64,000 nucleotides of DNA from Microterricola viridarii (GTDB taxonomy: Bacteria > Actinomycetota > Actinomycetes > Actinomycetales > Microbacteriaceae): assembly GCF_001542775.1 (NCBI RefSeq), contig NZ_CP014145.1, positions 1,364,001 to 1,428,000 on the forward strand, given 5' to 3'. A program made the translations under genes and the position numbers. This document shows, in pieces, positions 26,843 through 37,075 of this stretch; position 1 is the first letter of the stretch; each line of letters starts with the position of its first letter. Under the pieces are notes generated by a model. It searched no databases, was not told the origin of the DNA, and saw only the letters and a program-made list of their open reading frames with translations.

Positions 26843-28927
26843 CTAGACGTCGATGCGGTCGCGGGAGAGCGTCTCGGAGCTGTCGACGATGAACTCCTTG
26901 CGCGGGGCGACGTCGTTGCCCATCAGTAGCTCGAACACGCGGCCGGCGTTCTCTGCATCGTTCATGCTCATGCGGCGGAGCGTGCGGTGGCGCCGGTCCA
27001 TCGTGGTGGTCGCCAGCTGATCGGCATCCATCTCGCCGAGGCCCTTGTAGCGCTGGATCGGGTCCTGGTAGCGCTTGTTCTGCTTCTTCAGCCCGGCCAG
27101 GACGCCCTGCAGCTCGGCCTCCGAGTAGGTGTAGATCGTCTCGTTCGGCTTCGAGCCCGGGTTCATCACGACGACCCGGTGCAGCGGCGGAACGGCCGCG
27201 TAGACCCGTCCCTCCTCGATCATCGGGCGCATGTAGCGGAAGAACAGGGTGAGCAGCAGCGTGCGAATGTGGGCGCCGTCGACGTCGGCGTCGCTCATGA
27301 TGATGACCTTGCCGTAGCGGGCGGCCGAGAGGTCGAAGCTGCGCCCGGAGCCGGCTCCGATCACCTGGATGATGGCCGCGCACTCGGCGTTGCCGAGCAT
27401 GTCGGCGACGCTGGCCTTCTGCGTGTTCAGGATCTTGCCGCGGATCGGCAGCAGCGCCTGGTGCTCACTGTCGCGGGCCACCTTGGCGGTGCCGAGGGCG
27501 GAGTCTCCCTCGACGATGAACAGCTCGCTGTTGGCAACGTCGTTGGAGCGGCAGTCGGCGAGCTTGGCCGGCAGCGAGGAGCTCTCCAGCGCATTCTTGC
27601 GACGTTGGGTCTCCTTGTGGGCGCGGGCGGAGATACGCGACTTCATCTCGGCCACGACCTTGTCGAGCACGAGGGCAGACTGTGCCTTGTCGTCGCGCTT
27701 GGTCGACGCGAATCGGGCGGCCATGCTCTTGGCGACGACGTTGGCGACGATGGCGCGCACGGCGGGTGTGCCGAGCACCTCCTTCGTCTGGCCCTCGAAC
27801 TGTGGCTCGGGCAGGCGCACCGTGATGACGGCGGTCAAGCCGGCCATCACGTCGTCCTTCTCCAGCTTGTCGTTGCCCGCTTTCAGCCGGCGCGCGTTCA
27901 GCTCGACCTGCTGTCGCAGGAACTTGAGCAGTCCTTGGTCGAAGCCGAGCTGGTGGGTGCCGCCCTTGGGCGTGGCGATGATGTTGACGAAGCTCTTCAC
28001 GACGGTGTCGTAGCCGGTGCCCCAGCGCAGGGCGATATCGACCTCGCAGTCGCGCTGCAGCTCGGTCGGCAGCATGGCGCCGTGCTCGTTCAGCACGGGA
28101 ACGGTCTCGGTGAAGTGCCCGGTGCCGTTCAGCCGCCAGGTGTCGGTGAGCGGGGCGTCCGTGGCCAGGTGCTCGACGAACTCGGAGATGCCGCCCTCGA
28201 ACTGGAACGAGGTGGTGTGCGGCTCCTCGCCGGTCAGGTCGATGATGTCGAGGGCCAGCCCGGGAACCAGGAAGGCAGTCTGCCGGGCACGGGAGAGCAG
28301 GTCCTCGACCTGGAAGCCTGCACCCTTAGTGAAGATCTGCCGGTCGGCCCAATAGCGGATGCGGGTTCCGGTGACGCCCTTGGCCGTCTTGCCGATGACG
28401 CGCAGCTCGCTCTTCTTCTCGAAGGGCGTGAACGTGGCATCCGGGCTCGGGTTCTTCGGGTCGGCGTCGGCGAAGATGCCGGGCTCCCCGCGGTGGAAGG
28501 ACATCGCCCAGGTCTTGCCGCCACGGTCGACCTCGACGTCGAGGCGCTCGGAGAGGGCGTTCACGACGGAAGCGCCGACACCGTGCAGACCGCCGGATGC
28601 CGCATAGGAGCCGCCGCCGAACTTGCCGCCGGCGTGCAGCTTGGTGAAGACCACCTCGACGCCGCTCAGCCCGGTCTTGGGCTCGACGTCGACGGGGATG
28701 CCGCGCGCCTTGTCGCGCACCTCCACGCTGCCGTCCGGGTGCATCACGATGGCGATCTCGGTGCCGTGCCCAGCGAGGGCCTCATCGACGGAGTTGTCGA
28801 TGACCTCCCAGAGGCAGTGCATCAGGCCGCGCGAGTCGGTGGAACCGATGTACATGCCCGGGCGTTTGCGCACCGCTTCGAGACCCTCGAGAACGGAGAG
28901 ATGGCGGGCGGAATAGTCAGAACTCAC
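26843..28927 (-). CDS. parE: DNA topoisomerase IV subunit B ParE
   Basis: About 694 residues. It is the ATPase partner of ParC. GHKL ATP-site motifs are EVIDNSVDEAL, DKARGIPVD and GLHGVGASVVNALS. The TOPRIM domain has VEGDSALG and DADVDGAHIRTLLL. The C-terminus ends in the conserved PRKEFIVDSSETL segment. The GTG at 28927 was preferred, giving MSSDYSARHLSVLEGL; a TTG nine bases earlier is the alternative. TAGGCT (28936-28941) is a possible -10 eight bases upstream of the GTG, so this start may also be leaderless. Confidence 0.92.
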   Translation of the reverse strand: MSSDYSARHLSVLEGLEAVRKRPGMYIGSTDSRGLMHCLWEVIDNSVDEALAGHGTEIAIVMHPDGSVEVRDKARGIPVDVEPKTGLSGVEVVFTKLHAGGKFGGGSYAASGGLHGVGASVVNALSERLDVEVDRGGKTWAMSFHRGEPGIFADADPKNPSPDATFTPFEKKSELRVIGKTAKGVTGTRIRYWADRQIFTKGAGFQVEDLLSRARQTAFLVPGLALDIIDLTGEEPHTTSFQFEGGISEFVEHLATDAPLTDTWRLNGTGHFTETVPVLNEHGAMLPTELQRDCEVDIALRWGTGYDTVVKSFVNIIATPKGGTHQLGFDQGLLKFLRQQVELNARRLKAGNDKLEKDDVMAGLTAVITVRLPEPQFEGQTKEVLGTPAVRAIVANVVAKSMAARFASTKRDDKAQSALVLDKVVAEMKSRISARAHKETQRRKNALESSSLPAKLADCRSNDVANSELFIVEGDSALGTAKVARDSEHQALLPIRGKILNTQKASVADMLGNAECAAIIQVIGAGSGRSFDLSAARYGKVIIMSDADVDGAHIRTLLLTLFFRYMRPMIEEGRVYAAVPPLHRVVVMNPGSKPNETIYTYSEAELQGVLAGLKKQNKRYQDPIQRYKGLGEMDADQLATTTMDRRHRTLRRMSMNDAENAGRVFELLMGNDVAPRKEFIVDSSETLSRDRIDV

Positions 28928-29145
28928 GACAGCCAAGCCTAGTTACTCTGCAGCCCTTCTCCTGCGCGCGAAACACGCTCAAACCGCGCCGGATCGGGCC
29001 TAGGTCACGACTTGGGCGTCAATGCCTACGCGGTGAGCGAAATAGTGTCGGGATTGGGCATGGAAGGGGCCTCTGCGTGCTTACATGGAGTGTCAGCAGA
29101 TGTTGTGCGGACACCATGCATATCGGTTCGATGGAGGAGGAGCCC

Positions 29146-29382
29146 ATGTCACAGATCACCAGCCCGAGCGGTGCGGTCGACGAGCTCGAGACCCCACACC
29201 AGCTGACGGCCCTTGACCGTTGCGACGCGTGTGGCGCACAGGCCTACATTCGCGTCGTGGTTTCGAGCGGCGAGCTGCTGTTCTGCGCCCACCACGGCCG
29301 CAAGCACCAGGAGAAGCTCTCTGCCCTCGCGCACAGCTGGCACGACGAGTCCAGCCGTCTTCTCGAGGACAACGCCCGCTAA
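29146..29382 (+). CDS. DUF7455-type small zinc-ribbon protein
   Basis: 78 residues from an ATG at 29146 with a strong GGAGGAGG site. A C-x2-C pair (DRCDACGAQAY) and C-x2-H (FCAHHGRKH) suggest one bound zinc. The protein is small and acidic at both ends and widely conserved in actinobacteria near the primary sigma factor, without a known function. Confidence 0.85.
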   Translation: MSQITSPSGAVDELETPHQLTALDRCDACGAQAYIRVVVSSGELLFCAHHGRKHQEKLSALAHSWHDESSRLLEDNAR

Positions 29383-29402
29383 GCCAAACTCAGTATCGAG
29401 AG

Positions 29403-30179
29403 CTATTCGCTCTCAAGCCCGAGCCGCACCGCAATCTGATTGCGTGCGGCTCGTGCTATTTCATCAACGGATGCCGCGCGCTCCCCGCGCACGTACTCGA
29501 GACCTGCCCGACGGAACACGCGCCCGAGGAGCTCGTCGGCCAAGCCGGGGTTCTTGGCCAGCACCGGACCGTGCAGGTGGGTGCCGAAGACGTCGCCCAT
29601 GACGACGCCCTCCTGGCCGGAGTCGCGGCCGTTACCGCTGCCGAAGAGCACCCGCCCGAGCGGGGAGGCCTCTGCGTGGTTGTAGTCGCGGGCGTGGTTC
29701 TCGAAACCGACGAGCCGGCCGAACTTGGTCTTGACGACGAGGTCGTCGGTGACGCGCGCCCCGCGGGGCACCGCACGGCCCGGCAAGATGCCGATGCCCT
29801 CGATCGCCCGTGCGGGGGCGCCGTTCGCCCCGGCCAGTTCGATGCCGTGGCTGAGCAGCTCCCAGCCGGTGCCGACGGCGAGGATCGGGACCCCCTCAGT
29901 GCCCCAGCGCCGCAGCTCTTCGAGCAGGGTGCGCAGCTTGTCGCGGGCGACCTCCAGCTCGTTGTCTGAGCCGGAGCCGATGACGACGGCGTCGACGCGG
30001 TCGGGCAGCTCAGCGGCATCCTCAACCTTGACGACCCGGGCGGTGGCGCCGGCCCACTCGGCCCGGCGGGCCAGGACGCGGGCGTTCTCTGCGTCGCCGT
30101 TGCTGTTCAGCAGGCTGGGGAACAGCGAGACGAAGGTGAGCTCTGGGCCGGTCTGCTGCGGGCGCTGGGCGTCGCTCAT
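29403..30179 (-). CDS. GatD-like glutamine amidotransferase without its catalytic cysteine
   Basis: 258 residues, homologous along its length to GatD, which frees ammonia from glutamine for MurT during amidation of the D-Glu alpha-carboxyl in lipid II. Conserved parts are VGFENHARDYNHAE, VLFGSGN and VFGTHLHGPVLAKN with catalytic-type H203. The nucleophile position, normally C-x-G-Y/F-Q in this loop, reads ILAVGTGWELL: Gly (G103, codon GGC) replaces Cys and Glu replaces Gln. It should therefore not hydrolyse glutamine. Its ATG overlaps the murT stop (ATGA), so it is still kept in one operon sigA-murT-gatD. It may now be structural or have a new role. Confidence 0.85.
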   Translation of the reverse strand: MSDAQRPQQTGPELTFVSLFPSLLNSNGDAENARVLARRAEWAGATARVVKVEDAAELPDRVDAVVIGSGSDNELEVARDKLRTLLEELRRWGTEGVPILAVGTGWELLSHGIELAGANGAPARAIEGIGILPGRAVPRGARVTDDLVVKTKFGRLVGFENHARDYNHAEASPLGRVLFGSGNGRDSGQEGVVMGDVFGTHLHGPVLAKNPGLADELLGRVFRRAGLEYVRGERAASVDEIARAARNQIAVRLGLESE

Positions 30180-31449
30180 TCTGGTGCCTCCACGGCGCTC
30201 AGCCCGAGGTGCGCGCGGGTGCGGCGCATCGAGTCGGCGGAAAAGATGACGGTCTTGACGCCGCGGGACGGCTCCGGCATGGCCAGGAACTCGTCGACGG
30301 CCTTGCCGAGGTCGTGCTCGATGCGGCCGATCTGCACATTGTCGTAGCTGAGCTGCAACGCCAACTCGTCGGCCTTGGAGCCGGAGACGATGTCGACCCG
30401 GCCAAGGCCGGAGGTGTCGACGGGCCAGAAGTAGCTGGGATCGCGCACATCGGATCCGACGGCGAACAGGATCTGCTCGGTGTCGGGGTCGAGGTGGTCG
30501 ATGTTCAGCTGGAAGCTGGCCGGGTTCTGCACCAGTACGAACTCCACGGTGGTTCCCCGCACCTGGAGCGTCTCACCGCGCCCGAAGACGGGCGGGATGG
30601 AGCCGATCGTCGAGACGGCGATCGCCGGGTCGAAGCGGCCCCGAGCACGGCCCGGGCGGCAGCCAGGGCAGCGGCAGCGTCGACGGCGTAGTGGGTGCCG
30701 CGGGCAGGCAGCCGCACGGGTGTCGGTGCCCCGCCGTCGATCGTCACCTCTGTGCTGCGGCCGGAGACGGCGCGCACCAGCACGCCGGCCTCTGACGGCA
30801 TCCGGCGCGCCGTCATGGCGGCCAGGCCGAGCCCGCGCGGGTTCGCCTCCAGCACGTCAGCGCTGACGCCGAAGCGTGGCGTGTCGACGGTGCCGCGCAG
30901 GCGCGTCACGATCTGCTCGAGGAAGGCGTCGTCGGCGTTCACCACGACGGCCTGCGTTGCACGCAAGGCGATCTTCTCCAGCATGGCCGCGACCATCTCG
31001 GAGTCGTGGAACCGGTCGATCTGGTCGACCATGACGTTGGTGAGCAGTACGACCTTGGGCTTCAAGGCGTCGGCGATGAGGGCGCCGTGGCCCTCGTCCA
31101 TCTCAAGGACGGCGATGTCACCGGCGATCTTGCCGGTGAGGCTCGCCTCCTCCAGCAGTGCCGAGGTGAGGCCCTGCGAGATGTTGGCCGTCGACGGGTT
31201 GGTGAAGACCCGCTTGCCGTGCCCGCGCAGGGCTGCCACCAGCATCTTGGTCGTCGTGGACTTGCCACTGGACCCGGTGACGATGACGAGTCCCTCCGGG
31301 AAGGAGTTCAGCGTCTCGGTCAGGAATCCCGGGGCAATTTTGTTGACGACCAGCCCGGGGACGGCCGATCCCCCGCCGGGCTTGCGCAGGCGCGCAAGAA
31401 CCCGGACGCAGCGACCAATCAGGATCGCCGGGGCGTAACGGATTCCCAC
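30176..31449 (-). CDS. murT: MurT-like lipid II ligase lacking the zinc ribbon (frame broken by one missing base)
   Basis: When one missing G is restored at 30639-30644 the gene gives 424 residues. It is a Mur-ligase-fold ATPase: P-loop VTGSSGKSTTTKML (58-70), NPSTANISQGL, and TNVMVDQIDRF. The C-terminal DUF1727 domain follows the break (TTVEFVLVQNPASFQLNI, YDNVQIGRIEHDLGKA). In S. aureus MurT a four-Cys zinc ribbon sits in the central domain; here the matching region (about 190-250) has no cysteine at all. The only Cys is C14. The GTG start at 31449 is 4 bases after the sigA stop. It partners the GatD-like protein downstream. Confidence 0.85.
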
Positions 31450-31453
31450 CGGC

Positions 31454-32775
<1,322 letters not shown>

Positions 32776-33000
32776 TCGAGCACCTCTCAGTCGGGCGAGC
32801 GGCGGAACGCCCCCACAGGGGCCGTCACCACTCGTTGACGTTCCTTTTATGGCGGAGCCGGAAAAGGACATTACGAGGACCCATGTCAAGTCTTGGTCTG
32901 TTTCCTGAGCGCGATCTTAGGAAACCCAAGTCAAGAACGGGTCCGTCTTTGATTATTGCACGGATTCGCCCGGCGGGATGTCACTTGCTCCGGCTCGGCG

Positions 33001-34332
33001 TCATCCACGCGGCCGACGGGGCCACCGTCGAGACAATGCAACCCAAATGGGGGCCACTTCTATTCCCTCGTCCTGGTGCAGTTTGCGGCGGGTGCGGCGG
33101 CGCGCGCGCAGCATCATCACGACGCCGACGCCGATCACCAGGTACTGCACGAGGAAGGCGATGCGGAACGATTCCAGGGAGTAGAGAGCGCTCGGCTCCC
33201 CCGACGCCACGCGGGCGTGATCGAGAAGGTCCAGGATCGCGCCGATCAGGAAGATCATCACGAAGCTGGAGAGGAAGCCGCCGATGTTGACGATGCCGTT
33301 GGCCGAGCCGAGGCTGCGCAACGGGTTGAACGTGCGCGCGAAGTCGAGTCCGATCAGCGAGCCCGGGCCGCCGATGCCCAGCACGATGACCAGCAGGCAG
33401 ATCAGCCAGAACGGCGGCTCCCCCGGCCAGAGCAGCACGGTGCTCCAGGCCGCTGCGATGGCGAAGACGATTCCGAGCACCAGGTTGCTGCGACGCAGCG
33501 GGAAGCGCGCCGTCAGCAGCCCGATGATGGGGCCGGCCACCATTCCGGTGCCGACGAGCACCAGAAGCATGGCTGCGGCCGTCTGCTCGCTGTAGCCGAG
33601 GCCGAAGACGAGGAAGGGGATGCCCCAGAACATCGCGAACACCGTGCCGGCGGACTGCGACACGTAGTGCGCCCAGAACCCGAGCTGTGTGCCCGGGCGC
33701 TTCAGTGCAGCGCGCAGGTGCGTGATCGCATCGCGCAGCGAGGAGGCGCGGTGCCACTCCTCGGAGCCGCGCGGCCGGTCGCGCAGGGCGATGATGCCGA
33801 GGAACAGCGCCAGCACCGACGCGGATGCCGCAGAGAGGAACGCCGGCGTCCAGCCGAAGTTGTGCAGCACCCAGGCCAGGGGCACGGCGGAGAGCGCCTG
33901 GCCGACCTGCCCGATGTTTCCGGCCCACTGCGAGAGCTGGGGAACGATCGGCCCGGAGAACCATGAGCTGATCAACCGGATCAGCGAGATGAAGATGGCC
34001 GCGTCTCCTGCGCCGACCAGGATGCGCCCGGCGACGGCGAGGGTGAGGCTCGGCGCGAACGCCATGATCAGCTGCCCGACCAGCATGAACGCCGTGCCGG
34101 AGAGAATCAGCGCGCGCGGGCCGAAGCGGTCGATGAGCACGCCGACCGGGATCTGCATGGCCGCATAGACGAGGAGCTGCACGACGGCGAGGCTGGAGAG
34201 CGCAGCGGCCGAGGCATCGAACCGATCGGCCGCGGCCACGCCGGCGATGCCGAGCGAGGTGCGCTGCATGACAGCAATGAGGTAGACGAATGCGCCGACG
34301 CTAAAAATCAACCAGGCCCGACGAGAATTCAC
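33001..34332 (-). CDS. Major facilitator superfamily transporter
   Basis: 443 residues with twelve predicted membrane spans. The loop 2-3 motif is QIPVGVLIDRFGPRALI. It belongs to the anion/cation-symporter-like branch, but the substrate is not evident. The C-terminus carries a basic tail (RARRRTRRKLHQDEG). It starts with a leaderless GTG at 34332 (TAGGCT six bases upstream) and ends 225 bases from the sigA start. Confidence 0.85.
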   Translation of the reverse strand: MNSRRAWLIFSVGAFVYLIAVMQRTSLGIAGVAAADRFDASAAALSSLAVVQLLVYAAMQIPVGVLIDRFGPRALILSGTAFMLVGQLIMAFAPSLTLAVAGRILVGAGDAAIFISLIRLISSWFSGPIVPQLSQWAGNIGQVGQALSAVPLAWVLHNFGWTPAFLSAASASVLALFLGIIALRDRPRGSEEWHRASSLRDAITHLRAALKRPGTQLGFWAHYVSQSAGTVFAMFWGIPFLVFGLGYSEQTAAAMLLVLVGTGMVAGPIIGLLTARFPLRRSNLVLGIVFAIAAAWSTVLLWPGEPPFWLICLLVIVLGIGGPGSLIGLDFARTFNPLRSLGSANGIVNIGGFLSSFVMIFLIGAILDLLDHARVASGEPSALYSLESFRIAFLVQYLVIGVGVVMMLRARRRTRRKLHQDEGIEVAPIWVALSRRWPRRPRG

Positions 34333-34338
34333 TGATCT

Positions 34339-34344
34339 AGCCTA
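34339..34344 (-). promoter_or_regulatory. -10 element of leaderless MFS gene
   Basis: TAGGCT on the minus strand, 6 bases before the GTG at 34332. Confidence 0.45.
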
Positions 34345-34384
34345 GCCAGCGGCGCGGGCCCTCCCACGCCACCTGCCCGTCGCG

Positions 34385-35314
34385 CTAAGGCGCCAGCGGG
34401 GGTTCTCCGTCGTTGTGGCGCTTGAATGCGAGGAATTTCTCCAGCTCCGCGGCGATCTCATCGGCGCTGGGCAGCTCGCCGTCCTCGTCGGTGAGCGGCG
34501 ACCGCAGGGTGGTTCCAGCCATGTAGCTGTCGTGGCGCTCCTCGAGCACCCCGACCAGCTTGGCGAGCTCCCCATTTTCCGCCACCTGCGCGTCGATCTT
34601 GCCGAGGAACTCGCGGTTGGCCTCACGTAGCCGGTCGGTCGGGAAGATCAGCCCCGTCGCAGCGCTGACGCTCTCCAGCGCCGAGATCGCGGCGGCCGGG
34701 TACTCGGTGTCGGCGAGGTAGTGCGGGATCAGCAGGATGAAGCCCACCGTCGGCCGGCCCTGCTCGGCCAGGCGGTACTCCACCAGGTGAAGCGCGTTGG
34801 CCGGCACCTGGGTGTGCGGCCGCCAAACGGACATCGCCGAGGTGAGGTCGTCCCGGTTGCCGCTGACGGTGACACCGATCGGGCGCGTGTGCGGAACGGG
34901 CATCGGGATGGAGTGCACCCACGTCGTGCTGGCGACCCCGAACCGATCGACCAGGTCGAGCAGGGCCTGGCTGAACTGCTCCCACCGGAAGTCAGGCTCG
35001 AAACCGGCCAACATGAGGAAGGGCTGGCCGAGCTCGTCGCGGGCCAGGTGCACACGCAGCGCCGGTGGCTGGTAGTCGGTGAGGTGGTCCTCGTCGAAGT
35101 AGATGATGGGGCGCCGCGACCGGTAGTCCAGCAGGAGATCGGCGTCGAACTCGGCGACGACAACGTGGTTGATGGTGCCGAGCAGGTACTCCGTGAACTG
35201 TCCGACCGCACCGCCGGCGTCGGCGAAGCCGGTGAGGCCAGCAACGAGGTGCAGGCCCTCGGGCACGCTGGCCGCATCCGGGGTCAATCTATACAGTTCA
35301 CTCGCGTCGCGCAT
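34385..35314 (-). CDS. PAC2-family protein (proteasome-assembly-chaperone-like)
   Basis: 309 residues. The PAC2 fold is recognised from VAGLTGFADAGGAVGQFTEYLL, IYFDEDHLTDYQPPALRVHL and the GVTVSGNRDDLTSAMSVWRP region. In eukaryotes PAC2 helps assemble proteasomes; actinobacterial members have no settled function. The C-terminal 60 residues are acidic and probably helical. Its start is leaderless and lies 93 bases from divergent pepA. Confidence 0.82.
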   Translation of the reverse strand: MRDASELYRLTPDAASVPEGLHLVAGLTGFADAGGAVGQFTEYLLGTINHVVVAEFDADLLLDYRSRRPIIYFDEDHLTDYQPPALRVHLARDELGQPFLMLAGFEPDFRWEQFSQALLDLVDRFGVASTTWVHSIPMPVPHTRPIGVTVSGNRDDLTSAMSVWRPHTQVPANALHLVEYRLAEQGRPTVGFILLIPHYLADTEYPAAAISALESVSAATGLIFPTDRLREANREFLGKIDAQVAENGELAKLVGVLEERHDSYMAGTTLRSPLTDEDGELPSADEIAAELEKFLAFKRHNDGEPPLAP

Positions 35315-35320
35315 AGCCTC

Positions 35321-35326
35321 ATGCTA
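35321..35326 (-). promoter_or_regulatory. -10 element of leaderless PAC2 gene
   Basis: TAGCAT on the minus strand, 6 bases before the ATG at 35314. Confidence 0.5.
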
Positions 35327-35395
35327 TTCGTGCCAGCAGCCGCCGGAGCCGCGCGGCGGCCATGCCGTGAGCGAACACCGTATTCCCATCGCAAC

Positions 35396-35401
35396 TAGCA
35401 T
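35396..35401 (+). promoter_or_regulatory. -10 element of leaderless pepA
   Basis: TAGCAT, 6 bases before the ATG at 35408; the same hexamer and spacing serve the divergent PAC2 gene. Confidence 0.5.
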
Positions 35402-35407
35402 TGGTGC

Positions 35408-36972
35408 ATGACTTTCTCCCCCGCCCTCGTCAGCACTGAACCCGCCAGCACCTCCGACGCCGATGTGCTGTTGCTTGCCGCCGTCAACGTGGACGGCGCC
35501 GCGTTCATGCGCGCCCCGGCGGAGTTCGCCGAGCTGGACGAGCAGCTCGCAGCGCTCGGGTTCACCGGCGCGGCCGAGCAGCTCGTGCGCATCCCGGCAT
35601 CCGTCGGCCAGGCCAAGAGCATCGCCATCGTGGGCCTCGGCAAGACCGTCAACACCGAGAGCCTGCGCGGGGCGACCGCAGCCGCCGTGCGCCGACTGAC
35701 AGGCGTCGAGAGCGTCGCTATCGCCATCCCCGTCGCGGATGCCGCAGAGGCGGCGGCCGTGCTGGAGGGCGCCGGCATCGGCAGCTACTCCTTCACCGAG
35801 TACCGCACCACCACCCTGGAGCGGACGAAGACCCCGGCAACGCAGCTCACCGTGCACCTGGAGCAGCACGCTCCCGCGGATGCGGATGCGGTGGACGAGG
35901 ACGACGCCGATGACCTGCCCGCCGCCCTGGACCTCGACGTAGAGGCCCTGATCGCCCGCGCCGACGTGCTCAGCGAGGCCTTCGCCCTGGTCAAGGACCT
36001 CGTCAACACCCCGCCGTCTGACCTGTTCCCGGCCAGCATGGCCGAGCGCGCGCAGGCCGCAGCGGCCGGCCTCCCGGTCGAGCTGGAGATCTGGGACGAG
36101 GCAGAGCTCGCCAACGACGGCTTCGGTGGAATCCTCGGCGTCGGCCAGGGGTCCTCTCGCCCGCCGCGCCTGGTCAAGGTCAGCTACTCCCCGAGCCGGT
36201 CGCCGGCGCGGCCGATCCCAAGCACCTGGCCCTGGTCGGCAAGGGCATCACCTTCGACACCGGCGGGCTCTCGCTGAAGCCCGGCGCGGGCATGATCGGC
36301 ATGAAGTACGACATGACCGGCGCGGCCACCGTGCTCGCCATCACGCTCGCCGCCGCGAAGCTGGCGCTGCCCGTGCGGGTGACGGCGTGGATGTGTCTGG
36401 CCGAGAACATGCCTTCCAGCACGGCGACACGCCCGAACGATGTGCTGCGCATCCGCGGCGGCCAGACCGTTGAGGTGCTGAACACGGATGCAGAGGGCCG
36501 CCTCGTGCTCGCCGACGGAATCGTGGCGGCATCCGAGGAACAGCCCGACGCCATCGTCGACGTTGCCACCCTCACCGGCGCCCAGATTGTGGCGCTTGGC
36601 AACCGCTACTCTGCCGTCATGGGCGACGACTCGCTGCTGGCCCGTGTGCTGCAGGCGGCCGGTGCGGCCGACGAGAAGGTCTGGCCGATGCCATTGCCTG
36701 AGGAGCTGCGCGCCACCATCGACTCGGATGTCGCCGACATCGCCAACGCGAACATGGGCAGCCGCGCCGGAGGCATGCTGCTGGCCGGCGTGTTCTTGGA
36801 AGAGTTCGTGGGCCTGCGGGCCGACGGCGAGACCAAGATCCCGTGGGCGCACCTGGACATCGCAGGATCTTCGCACAATGAGGGTGCAGCCTACGGCGCG
36901 ACCGGCGCTGGACCAACCGGCGTGACCCTGCGAACCCTGCTCAAGCTGGCCGAGGAGTATGCGCGCCCGTAG
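35408..36972 (+). CDS. pepA: Leucyl aminopeptidase, M17 (frame broken by one missing base)
   Basis: 521 residues when one G is restored in CCCCGGAG at 36189-36194. The upstream frame ends soon after GQGSSRPPRLVKVSYSP; the downstream frame resumes with HLALVGKGITFDTGGLSLKP. Metal and catalytic motifs are intact after the break: KGITFDTGGLS, NTDAEGRLVLADG and ANMGSRAGGMLLAG. M17 enzymes release N-terminal residues with two metal ions, usually as hexamers in the cytoplasm. Nothing else in the gene looks degraded, so an error in the sequence is more likely than a true pseudogene. Confidence 0.88.
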
Positions 36973-37001
36973 TAGGCTCGTATGGGCAAGAAACGCTTGC
37001 C
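36973..37001 (+). promoter_or_regulatory. lpd promoter and 5' hairpin
   Basis: TAGGCT (36973-36978) directly follows the pepA stop. A start about seven bases on would place GGCAAG/CTTGCC (36985-37001) as a hairpin at the very 5' end of a roughly 90-base leader. Such end hairpins can protect mRNA; the role here is inferred. Confidence 0.35.
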
Positions 37002-37075
37002 AACATGCCTGCTCGCTGGCCACAACGCCACGGAGCAGAACAGGCCGATCGTCCTGATGCAAAGGGAGTAACTGA

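Noticed and set aside
26987..28942. 651-codon plus-strand open frame opposite parE
   Set aside because: Antisense shadow; parE motifs on the minus strand are complete.
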